DNA of 64,000 nt from positions 434,001 to 498,000 of the forward strand of contig CAKVFE010000001.1 of NCBI GenBank assembly GCA_934746645.1, in the 5' to 3' direction. Every line of letters begins with the position of its first letter. The stretch's first letter is position 1. The stretch comes from an uncultured Clostridia bacterium (GTDB taxonomy: Bacteria > Bacillota > Clostridia > Christensenellales > UBA1242). Made by a program: the position numbers and the translations under genes. Positions 28,682-37,052 of the stretch are shown here, piece by piece. The notes under the pieces were generated by a model. That model saw nothing but the letters and a program-made list of their open reading frames with translations, did no database searches and was not told the origin of the DNA.

Positions 28682-29215
28682 TTATTGTGTTACTTCTGTA
28701 TCATCTGCACTTACAATAATCCCACTTTGTCCTTTTTCTTTTACAACACCTGCAACAAGTTTGTTGTCCGAATCTCTAACAACAGTAAATGTAACTACAA
28801 GATACTTACCTGTATTAGATTCCCAAACATAAACGATTTCGTTGTTGCTAGTACTTGTTTGTCTTCCTGCACCAAATATATCAGTAACTTGTTTTAATGT
28901 TTGACCTTCTTCAATCTTGTTATAGTTTTCTTCAGTCAAAAGCTCAGCCAAAGGAGTTCTTGGTGGTTTGTGATTTTTCACAATCAAAACTATACCTACT
29001 GTAAGTATAAACACAACAAGCAATGAAGCAAATACTATGCTCATAACTTGATATCTATTTAATTGGATTTTTTTATGTTTTTTAGTAGTATCAGTTTGTG
29101 GAGTTTCTACATTTTCCACTTGTGGGTTATCTTCTACTTTGTCATTTTTATTTTGTTGGTCTTTTTTATTTTTGTTTGCCAACATTATATCTAAATCGTC
29201 CATTTTTTCTTCCAT
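28682..29215 (-). CDS. single-pass membrane protein with SmpA/OmlA-like domain
   Basis: A 177-residue protein with a cytoplasmic charged N-terminus (about 50 residues), one membrane helix (about 55-80) and an extracellular domain of about 90 residues. The ENYNKIEEGQTLKQVTDIFG segment is the hallmark of the SmpA/OmlA-like or beta-lactamase-inhibitor-like fold often found on Gram-positive surface proteins. The following strands (EIVYVWES, YLVVTFTVV) fit that fold. The role is unknown; cell-envelope association is inferred. It is monocistronic. Confidence 0.68.
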   Translation of the reverse strand: MEEKMDDLDIMLANKNKKDQQNKNDKVEDNPQVENVETPQTDTTKKHKKIQLNRYQVMSIVFASLLVVFILTVGIVLIVKNHKPPRTPLAELLTEENYNKIEEGQTLKQVTDIFGAGRQTSTSNNEIVYVWESNTGKYLVVTFTVVRDSDNKLVAGVVKEKGQSGIIVSADDTEVTQ

Positions 29216-29318
29216 AATCTACACTCCGATTATTCCATTTTCTATTAAGTATTGTACTAGTTAATTGGATTTTAGTCAATTTATATAAAGTTAAAATATA
29301 TTTGTTGACAAGTTTCTA

Positions 29319-29347
29319 TTGACAATTAAAACATTATTTAGTACTAT
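29319..29347 (+). promoter_or_regulatory. promoter of the tyrS T-box leader
   Basis: TTGACA, 17 bp, TACTAT. The start would lie near 29354, at the beginning of the leader RNA. Confidence 0.7.
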
Positions 29348-29353
29348 GTTACT

Positions 29354-29580
29354 AGTTTTTTACTTGCTATGACCAAAACATAGTAGTTGATAGTGACAAT
29401 GCCCAGAGAGAAGTTGGTTGCTGAAAAACTTCCATTGGCTATTTAACGAATTACACTTTGTGAGCAAGACGCCCAACTTTTGCGTTAATAAGTTAATTAA
29501 GGTCTAGACAACTAGACGAATTAAGGTGGTACCACGAAAGCACACTTCGTCCTTAAAATGTTTAAGGAAGTGTGCTTTTT
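29354..29580 (+). promoter_or_regulatory. T-box leader (tyrosine) controlling tyrS
   Basis: The conserved T-box core AAGGTGGTACCACG is at 29523-29536, followed by a terminator with arms AAGCACACTTC and AAGTGTGCTT (29538-29580) ending in a T run. Uncharged tRNA pairs with the core through its CCA end and favours antitermination. Upstream stem I sequence fits the class, and a TAC triplet at 29452-29454 within GAATTACAC is the likely specifier codon, matching tyrosine and the downstream gene. The specifier position was judged by eye. Confidence 0.88.
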
Positions 29581-29595
29581 TATAAGGAGAAAATT

Positions 29596-30837
29596 ATGAC
29601 AGACAAAAATCTTTACAACACATTAAAAGAGCGTGGACTTCTATATCAATGCACAGATGAAGAAGCTCTTAAAAAAATGCTTGAAAGTGGCGAACCTATA
29701 GTACTATACGAAGGTAGCGACCCAACAGCAGATAGTTTACATATAGGTCACTGCATACCTTACTGCATTATGAGAAGATTCCAAAAAGCAGGACACAAAG
29801 TACTATTACTTATGGGTGGTGCTACTGCTTGTATTGGTGACCCAAGTGGCAGAAGCGAAATAAGAAAAATTATGACTCCAGAAGACATAGCCAACAATAT
29901 TGCAAAAATCAAAGGTAGCCTATCAAAGTTTTTGGATTTTGATGGTGACAACCCTGCAATAATAGTCAACAATGCAGATTGGTTTAAGGACTATGCTTAT
30001 ACTGATTTTATGCGTGACATTGGTGTACACTTTAATGTCAACAAAATGTTGTCCAACGAAATATATGCTAACCGTATCAACGAAGGTGGTTTGACTTTCT
30101 TTGAAATGGGATACATGTTGATGCAAGCTTACGACTTTATACATCTTAACAGAGAATATGGTTGTACACTTCAATATGGTGGTGGCGACCAATGGGGAAA
30201 CATCGTTGCTGGTGTCGAACTACAACGCAAACTAAATTTTGCCAATGGTACCAACATATCTTTAGTTGGAGCTACCAACCCACTTCTACTTACTCCTGAA
30301 GGTAAGAAAATGGGCAAGACCGAAAAAGGTGCTATATGGATTGACTCTGACAAAATAAGTGCTTACGACTTCTATCAAGGTGTATACCAAACACCAGATA
30401 GTTGTGTAGAAATGATGTTTGCATTATTTACAGATATCCCTATGGCTGATGTAAGAAAAATGATTGCTGAAGATATTGTTAATGCTAAGCGTGTACTAAG
30501 TTATGAAATAACCAAATTTGTAAGAGGCGAAGAAGACGCTAAACTTGCCGAAGAAGCAAGCAAAGCATTGTTTGCTGGCAATGGTAACTTAGACAATGTT
30601 CCTACTTACAATGTAACAAAAGACCAATTACCTATGTCTTTGGTAGATATGCTTGCCAATACCAAACTTGTAACTTCTAAGAGTGAAGGTAGAAGAATGT
30701 GTGAACAAGGTGGCGTATTAGTAAATGGCGAAGTTAACAAAGACTTCTCTTACCAAATAACAGAGAAAGATTTTAAAGATGGTATATGCCTACTTAAAAA
30801 AGGTAAAAAGAATTTTATGAAAGTTGTTATTGAATAA
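29596..30837 (+). CDS. tyrS: tyrosyl-tRNA synthetase
   Basis: Charges tRNA-Tyr. The 413-residue class I enzyme has HIGH at residues 49-52 in DPTADSLHIGHCIP, the tyrosine-binding segment YGGGDQWGNIVAG, the KMSKS-type loop as KMGKT near residue 238, and a C-terminal S4 RNA-binding domain (SKSEGRRMCEQGGVLVNGE). The start is chosen at MTDKNLYNTL because AAGGAG precedes it; eight in-frame codons before it belong to the T-box terminator tail. It is regulated by the T-box leader and followed by a terminator. Confidence 0.98.
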   Translation: MTDKNLYNTLKERGLLYQCTDEEALKKMLESGEPIVLYEGSDPTADSLHIGHCIPYCIMRRFQKAGHKVLLLMGGATACIGDPSGRSEIRKIMTPEDIANNIAKIKGSLSKFLDFDGDNPAIIVNNADWFKDYAYTDFMRDIGVHFNVNKMLSNEIYANRINEGGLTFFEMGYMLMQAYDFIHLNREYGCTLQYGGGDQWGNIVAGVELQRKLNFANGTNISLVGATNPLLLTPEGKKMGKTEKGAIWIDSDKISAYDFYQGVYQTPDSCVEMMFALFTDIPMADVRKMIAEDIVNAKRVLSYEITKFVRGEEDAKLAEEASKALFAGNGNLDNVPTYNVTKDQLPMSLVDMLANTKLVTSKSEGRRMCEQGGVLVNGEVNKDFSYQITEKDFKDGICLLKKGKKNFMKVVIE

Positions 30838-30875
30838 CTTTATATTTAAAACAAAATAATAATCTAAACAACAAA

Positions 30876-30905
30876 AAAGACTATCGCTTGGATAGTCTTT
30901 TTTTA
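30876..30905 (+). terminator. intrinsic terminator of tyrS, probably bidirectional
   Basis: Perfect 10-bp arms AAAGACTATC and GATAGTCTTT around 5 bases, with T runs on both strands. It lies between the convergent tyrS and gpmI. Confidence 0.88.
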
Positions 30906-31015
30906 TTATAACTTTATTTAGATATTATAGTTTTTTGACAAAAACTTAAACTTTTGTGTCAAATATCAAACATTAATATTCACAAAAGTAATATTATTGA
31001 TAATAACTAAAAATA

Positions 31016-32509
31016 TTAGAACAATGGTTTTTCCATAAATTCTGGGATATCAATACCCAATAGTTTTAATACTGTTGGAGCGACATTGCATAGTTTGCCA
31101 CTAGCCAATTTTGCGTCTTTATGCTTGTCAGATACAAGCCACAATGGAACTGGATTGGTAGTATGTTGAGTAAGTACATTACCCTTATCATCAATCATTT
31201 CTTCGCAGTTGCCGTGGTCGGCAGTAATAATACAATCGCCACCCATACTCAATGTTGCCATAGCAATATCATAAGCACATTGGTCACATATCTTAACTGC
31301 TTCAATAGCAGAATTTAAGTTGCCAGTATGTCCTATCATATCTGGGTTGGACAAGTTGACTAATACAAAATCATATTTACCACTCTTTACTGCATTGATA
31401 ACTTCTTGAGTTATTTCTCTAGCACGCATTTGTGGTACAGATGAAAAGTCTTGCACATCAATAGAATCAATAAGTTTTCTATCTTCCCCTTCATTGGCTT
31501 TTTCAATACCACCATTAAAGAAGAATGTTACATGTGCATATTTGGTTGTTTCGCTTGTATGGAATTGTTTGCGTCCTGTCATTGATATAATATGTGACAA
31601 GTTCATTTCAATAGTTTCTGGTGGATAAGCGACCAATACTCCAGTAAAGTCACTAGAATATTCGGTCATACAGCAATAACACAAATTGTTGTAATCTTTT
31701 ACTTCAAATTCGTTAAATGGTCTTTGTGTGATAGCTTGAGTTATTTCTCTTGCTCTATCAGTACGATAGTTAAAGAAGATAAATCCATCGTTGTCATTAA
31801 CTGTAACTGGTTTAATAATTGTTGGTTCAACAAATTCGTCATACACACCACGACTATAGCTATCTTTAAGTGCGTCTACAGCACTATCAAATTTATATTC
31901 AGCTTTGCCAAACACCATCATATCATACGCTTTTTTAACTCTTTCCCAGCGTTTTTCTCTATCCATAGTATATACTCTACCAGATAAAGTAACTATTTCG
32001 GCTTTGCCTTTTATATATTCTTCTATTTCTTTTATAAAGTTGATACCACTATCTCTTAGAGTATCTCTTCCGTCCATAATAGCGTGAATATAAATATTTT
32101 TTATTCCCTTATTGTGTGCCATATCAACCAAAGCTTTTAAATGGTCTATATGAGAATGTACTCCACCATTGGAAAGTAGTCCCATAAGATGCAAACTTGA
32201 TTGATTATCAACTACATGTTGCATTGTTTTGTTAAGTGCAGGGTTATTGAAAAATTGACCAGTTTTGATATCATTGTTGATACGAGGCAAATCTTGATAT
32301 ACTATTCTGCCTGCTCCTAAGTTTAAATGCCCTACTTCACTATTACCCATTTGACCTGCATTAAGTCCAACACCTTCGCCACTTGCAATAAGTGTAGTGT
32401 AAGGGTAATTGTTTAATTTTTTTAAATTTGGAGTGCCTTGAAGTCTAACAGCATTGCCTTCAACTTTATCGCTTAATCCAAATCCGTCTAAAATAACTAA
32501 TGTTACCAT
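31016..32509 (-). CDS. gpmI: 2,3-bisphosphoglycerate-independent phosphoglycerate mutase
   Basis: Interconverts 3- and 2-phosphoglycerate using two manganese ions, in glycolysis. About 497 residues, normal for the family. It has MVTLVILDGFGLSD at the N-terminus, the nucleophile Ser in GQMGNSEVGHLNLGAG (near 60), GLLSNGGVHSH, DGRDT, and the C-terminal metal ligands in TADHGNCEEM and TQHTTNPVP. ATG at 32509 is preferred over an in-frame GTG two codons earlier because the AGAGG ribosome binding site fits it. It ends convergently with tyrS. Confidence 0.97.
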   Translation of the reverse strand: MVTLVILDGFGLSDKVEGNAVRLQGTPNLKKLNNYPYTTLIASGEGVGLNAGQMGNSEVGHLNLGAGRIVYQDLPRINNDIKTGQFFNNPALNKTMQHVVDNQSSLHLMGLLSNGGVHSHIDHLKALVDMAHNKGIKNIYIHAIMDGRDTLRDSGINFIKEIEEYIKGKAEIVTLSGRVYTMDREKRWERVKKAYDMMVFGKAEYKFDSAVDALKDSYSRGVYDEFVEPTIIKPVTVNDNDGFIFFNYRTDRAREITQAITQRPFNEFEVKDYNNLCYCCMTEYSSDFTGVLVAYPPETIEMNLSHIISMTGRKQFHTSETTKYAHVTFFFNGGIEKANEGEDRKLIDSIDVQDFSSVPQMRAREITQEVINAVKSGKYDFVLVNLSNPDMIGHTGNLNSAIEAVKICDQCAYDIAMATLSMGGDCIITADHGNCEEMIDDKGNVLTQHTTNPVPLWLVSDKHKDAKLASGKLCNVAPTVLKLLGIDIPEFMEKPLF

Positions 32510-32655
32510 AAACACCTCTAATAATACATTAGGTTATTACTAACCCATAAAAAGTATACCATTATCTTTAAGTTTAGTAAAATACTTACAATGATTATTG
32601 TTTTAAACAATTTTGATAACATCAAACTACAACATAAATTGATAATTATTATATT

Positions 32656-33651
32656 CTACAACAATTCTATCTTCAATTTTTTACATTGTTCTATTGTCTG
32701 CTTATCCCAATAACTTGATTGGACTTCACCAATGTGAGCTCTACCCATTAAAAGCATACACAATCTGCTTTGACCTATTCCCCCACCAATAGTAAGTGGT
32801 AATTGGTCTTTTATTATAGCTTGATGAAAAGCATATTGTAGTCTTTCCTGTTTGCCAGATTTTTCTAATTGCTCAATCAATGCCACCTGGTCTACCCTTA
32901 TACCCATACTAGATATTTCCAACGCTATATCCAAAACTTCGTGATAGAACAACAAATCTCCGTCTAAACTCCAATCGTCATAATCTGGTGCTCTTAAATC
33001 GTGTGGTTTGCCGTCACTTAATTTATCGCCAATACCAATAATAAATACTGTTTTATATTTTTTAGTTATAAGATATTCTCTTTCTTTATCTGTTTTGTCT
33101 GGATACATATCCAACAATTCTTGACTGGTTATAAAGAATACATCTTCGCTTAAATCTACACAGTCCAAACCTTGTCTTTTTAAATATTTGCTTGTACTAA
33201 CAATAGCTTTAACAATTTTTCTTACAGTTTGTTTAAGATACTCTATAGTACGATCTTCTTTCAATATGACTTTCTCCCAATCCCATTGGTCTACATATAT
33301 CGAATGTGTTTCGTCCATTTTGTCATCTCGTCTAATAGCAGTCATATCTGTATACAATCCTTTATGAGTAGGGATACCATATTTCTTTAAAGCCATACGC
33401 TTCCATTTAGCCAATGACTGCACAATCTCTACTTCTTTACCATCTTTTAAGATATCAAATGCAACTGTTCTTTCCACACCACTTAAATCATCTTGCAATC
33501 CACTTTCTCTAGTAACCAACAATGGTGCAGACACTCTAACCAAATCCAACTGTTTAGCTAGTTCTCTTTCAAATTTATCTTTTGTAAGTTTTATATATTT
33601 TTGTTTTTCCAATATACTTAATTGTATATATTTGTCTTTAATAATTTTCAT
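32656..33651 (-). CDS. asnA: aspartate-ammonia ligase (asparagine synthetase A)
   Basis: Makes asparagine from aspartate, ammonia and ATP. The 331-residue protein has the AsnA architecture, related to class II aminoacyl-tRNA synthetases: KLTKDKFERELAKQL, the LLVTRESGLQDDLSGVE substrate segment, VDQWDWEKV, and the ATP-site motif GGGIGQSRLCMLLM near residue 295. The start has AAGGAG. It is preceded by about 400 bp containing two small open frames and two terminator hairpins. The first small frame has seven consecutive Asn codons, so expression is probably tuned to charged tRNA-Asn supply. Confidence 0.97.
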   Translation of the reverse strand: MKIIKDKYIQLSILEKQKYIKLTKDKFERELAKQLDLVRVSAPLLVTRESGLQDDLSGVERTVAFDILKDGKEVEIVQSLAKWKRMALKKYGIPTHKGLYTDMTAIRRDDKMDETHSIYVDQWDWEKVILKEDRTIEYLKQTVRKIVKAIVSTSKYLKRQGLDCVDLSEDVFFITSQELLDMYPDKTDKEREYLITKKYKTVFIIGIGDKLSDGKPHDLRAPDYDDWSLDGDLLFYHEVLDIALEISSMGIRVDQVALIEQLEKSGKQERLQYAFHQAIIKDQLPLTIGGGIGQSRLCMLLMGRAHIGEVQSSYWDKQTIEQCKKLKIELL

Positions 33652-33736
33652 AATTTTTCTCCTTAAATTAACTTTTGTTTTTTATTTCTCTTTTTACTAA
33701 TCTATTTCTACTAATTTATTTTTAATCTATTTATTA

Positions 33737-33770
33737 TTTAAAGGAGTATTATCTAATGACCTCCTTTAAA
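33737..33770 (-). other. inverted repeat in the asnA leader, overlapping small frame 2
   Basis: Perfect 10-bp arms TTTAAAGGAG and CTCCTTTAAA around 14 bases. In the asnA transcript it would sequester an AAAGGAGG word at the end of the second small reading frame. There is no T run, so it is unlikely to be a terminator. Confidence 0.5.
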
Positions 33771-33814
33771 TTATTATCAATATCTTCGCCCGCTACGGCA
33801 TTAAGTTTTTTCAT
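33749..33814 (-). CDS. possible 21-residue peptide in the asnA leader (small frame 2)
   Basis: ATG at 33814 with AGAGG upstream opens a 21-codon frame (it begins MKKLNAVAGEDIDNN and is followed by TAA) that lies after the second terminator hairpin and before asnA. It has three Asn codons, two of them adjacent. The inverted repeat 33737-33770 overlaps its end. It could be a second regulatory peptide, a short real protein or a chance frame. Confidence 0.4.
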   Translation of the reverse strand: MKKLNAVAGEDIDNNLKEVIR

Positions 33815-33853
33815 ACCTTTTACCTCTATGTATATTATTGATTTTTAATAAAA

Positions 33854-33886
33854 ATAGCACACCCTATTTTTTTTAGAGTGTGCTAT
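33854..33886 (-). terminator. second terminator hairpin in the asnA leader
   Basis: On the minus strand arms ATAGCACACTCTA and TAGGGTGTGCTAT pair over 13 bp with one wobble around a loop of seven A, followed by TTTTTATT. Its 5' arm shares ACACTCT with the first hairpin, so the two can form alternative pairings. Confidence 0.75.
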
Positions 33887-33912
33887 AAGTATGTAGTAAC
33901 ATACTAAATAAA

Positions 33913-33941
33913 AACACTCTCTTGGATTTCAAGAGAGTGTT
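33913..33941 (-). terminator. first terminator hairpin in the asnA leader (attenuator candidate)
   Basis: Perfect 12-bp arms AACACTCTCTTG and CAAGAGAGTGTT around 5 bases, followed on the minus strand by TTTATTT. It starts about 22 bases after the stop of the Asn-rich small frame. Confidence 0.85.
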
Positions 33942-33963
33942 GATTGTATATTATATAATACGC

Positions 33964-34047
33964 TTAGAATTTTTCAACAACAAAAATGAAACCCATATTA
34001 AATGTGTTTAAATTATTATTGTTGTTGTTATTGATAACTCTAAACAT
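33964..34047 (-). CDS. Asn-rich leader peptide of asnA (27 residues)
   Basis: ATG at 34047 with an ideal AAAGGAG seven bases upstream opens a 27-codon frame ending in TAA. Codons 6-12 are seven consecutive Asn codons (AAT AAC AAC AAC AAT AAT AAT), and nine of the 27 residues are Asn. A terminator hairpin follows and asnA lies downstream on the same strand. This is the layout of a ribosome-mediated attenuator: slow translation for lack of charged tRNA-Asn would stall the ribosome on the Asn run. A 9-base CAACAACAA in that run can pair with TTGTTGTTG later in the frame. The regulatory role is inferred; the frame and ribosome binding site are directly visible. Confidence 0.75.
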   Translation of the reverse strand: MFRVINNNNNNNLNTFNMGFIFVVEKF

Positions 34048-34229
34048 AATTATCTCCTTTCAAATTTTGTATTTACATATTAGCACGATAAAATCCAAAT
34101 TGCAATACTTTTTGTCAGCATATTTTTCATATTTTGAGTGCTTTTACATAATTTTTATTAGTTTTTCCCAATTTCTAGTTTAATTATTAGTATTATACAA
34201 ATTGAAAAATGTTGACTTAAAAACAAAAA

Positions 34230-34979
34230 TTATTCGTATTTACAACTTGGTTGCATAACAAATACATCACCAATAATAGAACTTGCTTCTTTATAATATC
34301 TGGACACAAGTCCAGAATTGCGATAACTAAAATAATCAGTTTTGCTTATGATTATGTGATCCAACAAATTGATATTACTTAATGCAAGTGTTGTTAATAT
34401 TGCTTTAGTAAGTTTGTCATCAGCAAAACTTGGTCTACTTGTACCATCAGGGTGATTGTGAGTGATAATAACATTGGTAGCATTGCTTTTATAAACTATT
34501 TCTACTACTTTCTTTATATCTACATTGGCTTTGTTAGCACTACCAGTACTAATATTTTCACATACTTTAACATTATTAGCACCATCTATACATATAATAT
34601 AGAACTCTTCTATGTTTTTACCTTTAAACAATTTTTCGGTATATTCAACTGCTTCCTTAACATTGGTTATCTTACTAGAACTATTGATTTTGCCTGCATT
34701 GTACGCATAGAAGAAGTGCTTTAAACTAGCTAGAAAACTTGCTGTTGTGTTGCCTACTCCGTCAACTTGAACTAAGTCTTCTCTACTAGCATCTAGTACT
34801 CCAGTAAAACTTCCAAACTTCTTTATTAATCTATGAGCAATAGGATTGGTATCTTTTCTAGGAATAACATAACTTAACAATAATTCCAACAACTGATGTT
34901 GTTCCATATTCTTAAAGTTATTCTTGAAAGCCAACTCTCTAAGCCTATTTCTATGTCCGTCGTGTAAATTTTCTTCCAT
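34230..34979 (-). CDS. radC: RadC/YeeS-family JAMM-domain protein
   Basis: A 249-residue protein of the RadC family (UPF0758). The N-terminal helix-hairpin-helix part includes LVQVDGVGNTTASFLASL. The C-terminal MPN/JAMM metalloprotease-like domain has the zinc motif THNHPDGTSRPSFADDKLT near residue 172. The family name refers to DNA repair, but its activity is not settled. There is no Shine-Dalgarno; a promoter with its -10 six bases before the ATG predicts a leaderless message. It points towards the asnA leader and could read into it. Confidence 0.93.
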   Translation of the reverse strand: MEENLHDGHRNRLRELAFKNNFKNMEQHQLLELLLSYVIPRKDTNPIAHRLIKKFGSFTGVLDASREDLVQVDGVGNTTASFLASLKHFFYAYNAGKINSSSKITNVKEAVEYTEKLFKGKNIEEFYIICIDGANNVKVCENISTGSANKANVDIKKVVEIVYKSNATNVIITHNHPDGTSRPSFADDKLTKAILTTLALSNINLLDHIIISKTDYFSYRNSGLVSRYYKEASSIIGDVFVMQPSCKYE

Positions 34980-34985
34980 ACAAGC

Positions 34986-35014
34986 ATTTTACTAAATCTG
35001 ACAAAAATAATCAA
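34986..35014 (-). promoter_or_regulatory. radC promoter predicting a leaderless mRNA
   Basis: TTGATT, 17 bp, TAAAAT, then 6 bases and the ATG: the same geometry as at recD2. There is no ribosome binding site between. Confidence 0.6.
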
Positions 35015-35107
35015 GAAAAAACTGTTTTGAAAAGTACTTGACCTATAATAAAATAAAAGTTAGAATTAATTGATATTATTTTTATACAATTAAAAGGAAC
35101 ATTAAAT

Positions 35108-35962
35108 ATGAAAATTTGTATTTCTAGCGATAGTGTATGTGACCTATCCCCAGAACAGATTACTGAAAACAAAATCAACATTATCCCACTAACTATCAAC
35201 CTTGGAGATAATGCATATCTTGACACATTGGAGATAAAACCAACCGACATTTTTAGTTATGTTGAGAAAAACAAAGTTTTACCAAAAACAAGTGCTGTCA
35301 ACGAATTTCAATATGATGAAGCTTTTGAAAAGTTATTGAAAGAATATGATGCAATTATTCATTTTACAATTTCTAGTGATATGAGTTCTTGCTATGCCAA
35401 CGCTTGCAACAGTGCTAAAAAATTTAAGAATGTAGCAGTTATTGATAGTCGCAACTTATCTACTGGTGTAGGACTTTTAGTTATGTATGCTTGCCAACTT
35501 GTTAAAGAAGGGCTAGGACTTGACGAAATCGTTGAAAAAGTTACTTCTCGTATACCTTTTGTACAAGCAAGCTTTGTAGTTGAAAGACTAGATTATCTAT
35601 ACAAAGGTGGAAGATGCTCTGCTTTACAATTGTTTGGTGCCAACCTACTTAGACTAAGACCTTCAATATTGGTATCAGACGGCAAAATGGGTACTCACAA
35701 AAAATATCGTGGCAAAATGAAAGATGTTGTACACGATTATATCAAAGATACTTTAGCCGAATACCCTGATTATGATGATACAATGTGCTTTATTACATAT
35801 TCTAGTGCAACAGATGAGATGTTGGAAAGTGCAAAAAATGCAGTAGCTCAATATGGACATTTTAAAAATGTTTATTATACCAATGCAGGCTGTACCGTAA
35901 CAAGTCATTGTGGCGAACATACTTTAGGTATATTGTTTATAACCAATGGTAAAAAAGTATAA
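35108..35962 (+). CDS. DegV-family fatty-acid-binding protein
   Basis: A 284-residue DegV protein. The family binds a fatty acid and serves as the FakB partner of the fatty acid kinase FakA, channelling exogenous fatty acids into phospholipid. It shows the typical start KICISSDSVCDLSPE, the TSAVN segment near residue 61, the FTISSDMSSCYANAC loop and the late HCGEHTLGILF segment. The start has AAAGGA upstream. No fakA gene is nearby. A terminator follows. Confidence 0.93.
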   Translation: MKICISSDSVCDLSPEQITENKINIIPLTINLGDNAYLDTLEIKPTDIFSYVEKNKVLPKTSAVNEFQYDEAFEKLLKEYDAIIHFTISSDMSSCYANACNSAKKFKNVAVIDSRNLSTGVGLLVMYACQLVKEGLGLDEIVEKVTSRIPFVQASFVVERLDYLYKGGRCSALQLFGANLLRLRPSILVSDGKMGTHKKYRGKMKDVVHDYIKDTLAEYPDYDDTMCFITYSSATDEMLESAKNAVAQYGHFKNVYYTNAGCTVTSHCGEHTLGILFITNGKKV

Positions 35963-36050
35963 TTAATTACTATAGATATTATCAATAAAATCAATCAATA
36001 AAAAAACTCTATCTTAAGGGCTAGCAATTTTGAAACTAGCAAAATAAAAG

Positions 36051-36088
36051 AAAAAGAATCTAACAAATTTTAGTTAGGTTCTTTTTTT
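36051..36088 (+). terminator. intrinsic terminator of degV
   Basis: Arms AAGAATCTAAC and GTTAGGTTCTT (one wobble) around 10 bases, followed by a T run. It marks the edge of the core genes before the accessory block. Confidence 0.82.
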
Positions 36089-36104
36089 GTATTAGATGGA
36101 TAAT

Positions 36105-36935
36105 TTAATCATTATTCTTTTTATCATCTAGCAATTTTTTATCATTTGCATTTGCAGGAGAGATAATTTTTCTTCCCATTTCTTTTTCATATCTTTCTCT
36201 CGTTTCTCCAGCAAATTTTCCACCACGTTTTGCAATTTCTTTATTTTCTTTGAATGTAACAGGTTTTTCCTTTTGAGATAATTCTGTTGTGGTTACTTCC
36301 GCAAGCATATTAAGGACAAGTTCAATATTTGTCATATTATCTCGTAAATTTTCTTTTTTCAAACCTTTATACTTTTTGTATTCTTGAACAGACAATCCAC
36401 TCCAAGCCTTTGTCATTTCGTTGGTAAGTATTGCATAATCTTTTTCTTGTGTAATACCTCTTTCTTGCCACTCGGCAGTAAGTTCCTTGCGCATTTTTAT
36501 TGTCATCATTCTTTGAGTGATCCATTCTTCAGAATAGCCTTTTTCTCTATACGTAGCAATTGCTCTGTCAATAGCTTTTTGTGGATCAACAATTTCATCT
36601 AGTCTTTCGCTACCAACTTGTGCAAGCCATATTTTAAACGGTTCTGCTTTCTTGCTTGGAATTGATTGAATAAGACGTAACACCGCTTTTGTATTTCCAG
36701 CCAAAACTTTACGCTTCAAACCATTTTGTCCAACCATTTCTACCTGGGGACAATTTGTCCCTAGGTAAGTACCTAGTTCTACATCTCTTTTCCTCATTTT
36801 TTTTAGATAGTCAGTAGGATTTGCAGTATCTGTCAATACAGCGACAACATCTACTAACGAAAAATACCAATCTTCTTCTTGTTCGTTCCACTCAGTTCTA
36901 ATTTTTTTATTTTCAAAGACTTTTATATTTGACAT
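36105..36935 (-). CDS. BRO-N domain protein, phage antirepressor-like
   Basis: A 276-residue protein with an N-terminal BRO-N domain (residues about 1-115: KVFENKKIRTEW, WYFSLVDVVAVLTD, LIQSIPSKKAEPFKIWLAQVG), found in phage and transposon antirepressor or DNA-damage-related proteins. The C-terminal half is basic and helical, with YKKYKGLKKENLRDNMT and a Lys-rich tail suggesting DNA contact. The start has GGAG upstream. It opens an accessory block next to a type III restriction-modification operon, which supports a mobile-element origin, though the direct target is unknown. Confidence 0.75.
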   Translation of the reverse strand: MSNIKVFENKKIRTEWNEQEEDWYFSLVDVVAVLTDTANPTDYLKKMRKRDVELGTYLGTNCPQVEMVGQNGLKRKVLAGNTKAVLRLIQSIPSKKAEPFKIWLAQVGSERLDEIVDPQKAIDRAIATYREKGYSEEWITQRMMTIKMRKELTAEWQERGITQEKDYAILTNEMTKAWSGLSVQEYKKYKGLKKENLRDNMTNIELVLNMLAEVTTTELSQKEKPVTFKENKEIAKRGGKFAGETRERYEKEMGRKIISPANANDKKLLDDKKNND

Positions 36936-37017
36936 AACATTTTCTCCATATTTTGATTATATCATATAAAATAGTAATTTGTATTGAAATTTTATAAAAC
37001 TCAAACAATAATAGAAA

Positions 37018-37052
37018 AAAATGATTTACATTTTATTGCAAATCATTTTTAT
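37018..37052 (-). terminator. terminator of the type III operon
   Basis: On the minus strand AAAAATGATTT and AAATCATTTTT pair around the stop of the third gene, followed by T residues. It is AT-rich, so weaker than the others. Confidence 0.6.

Noticed and set aside
32510..32515. GTG start for gpmI
   Set aside because: It is possible, but it lies too close to AGAGG; the ATG at 32509 has better spacing and matches the family start.
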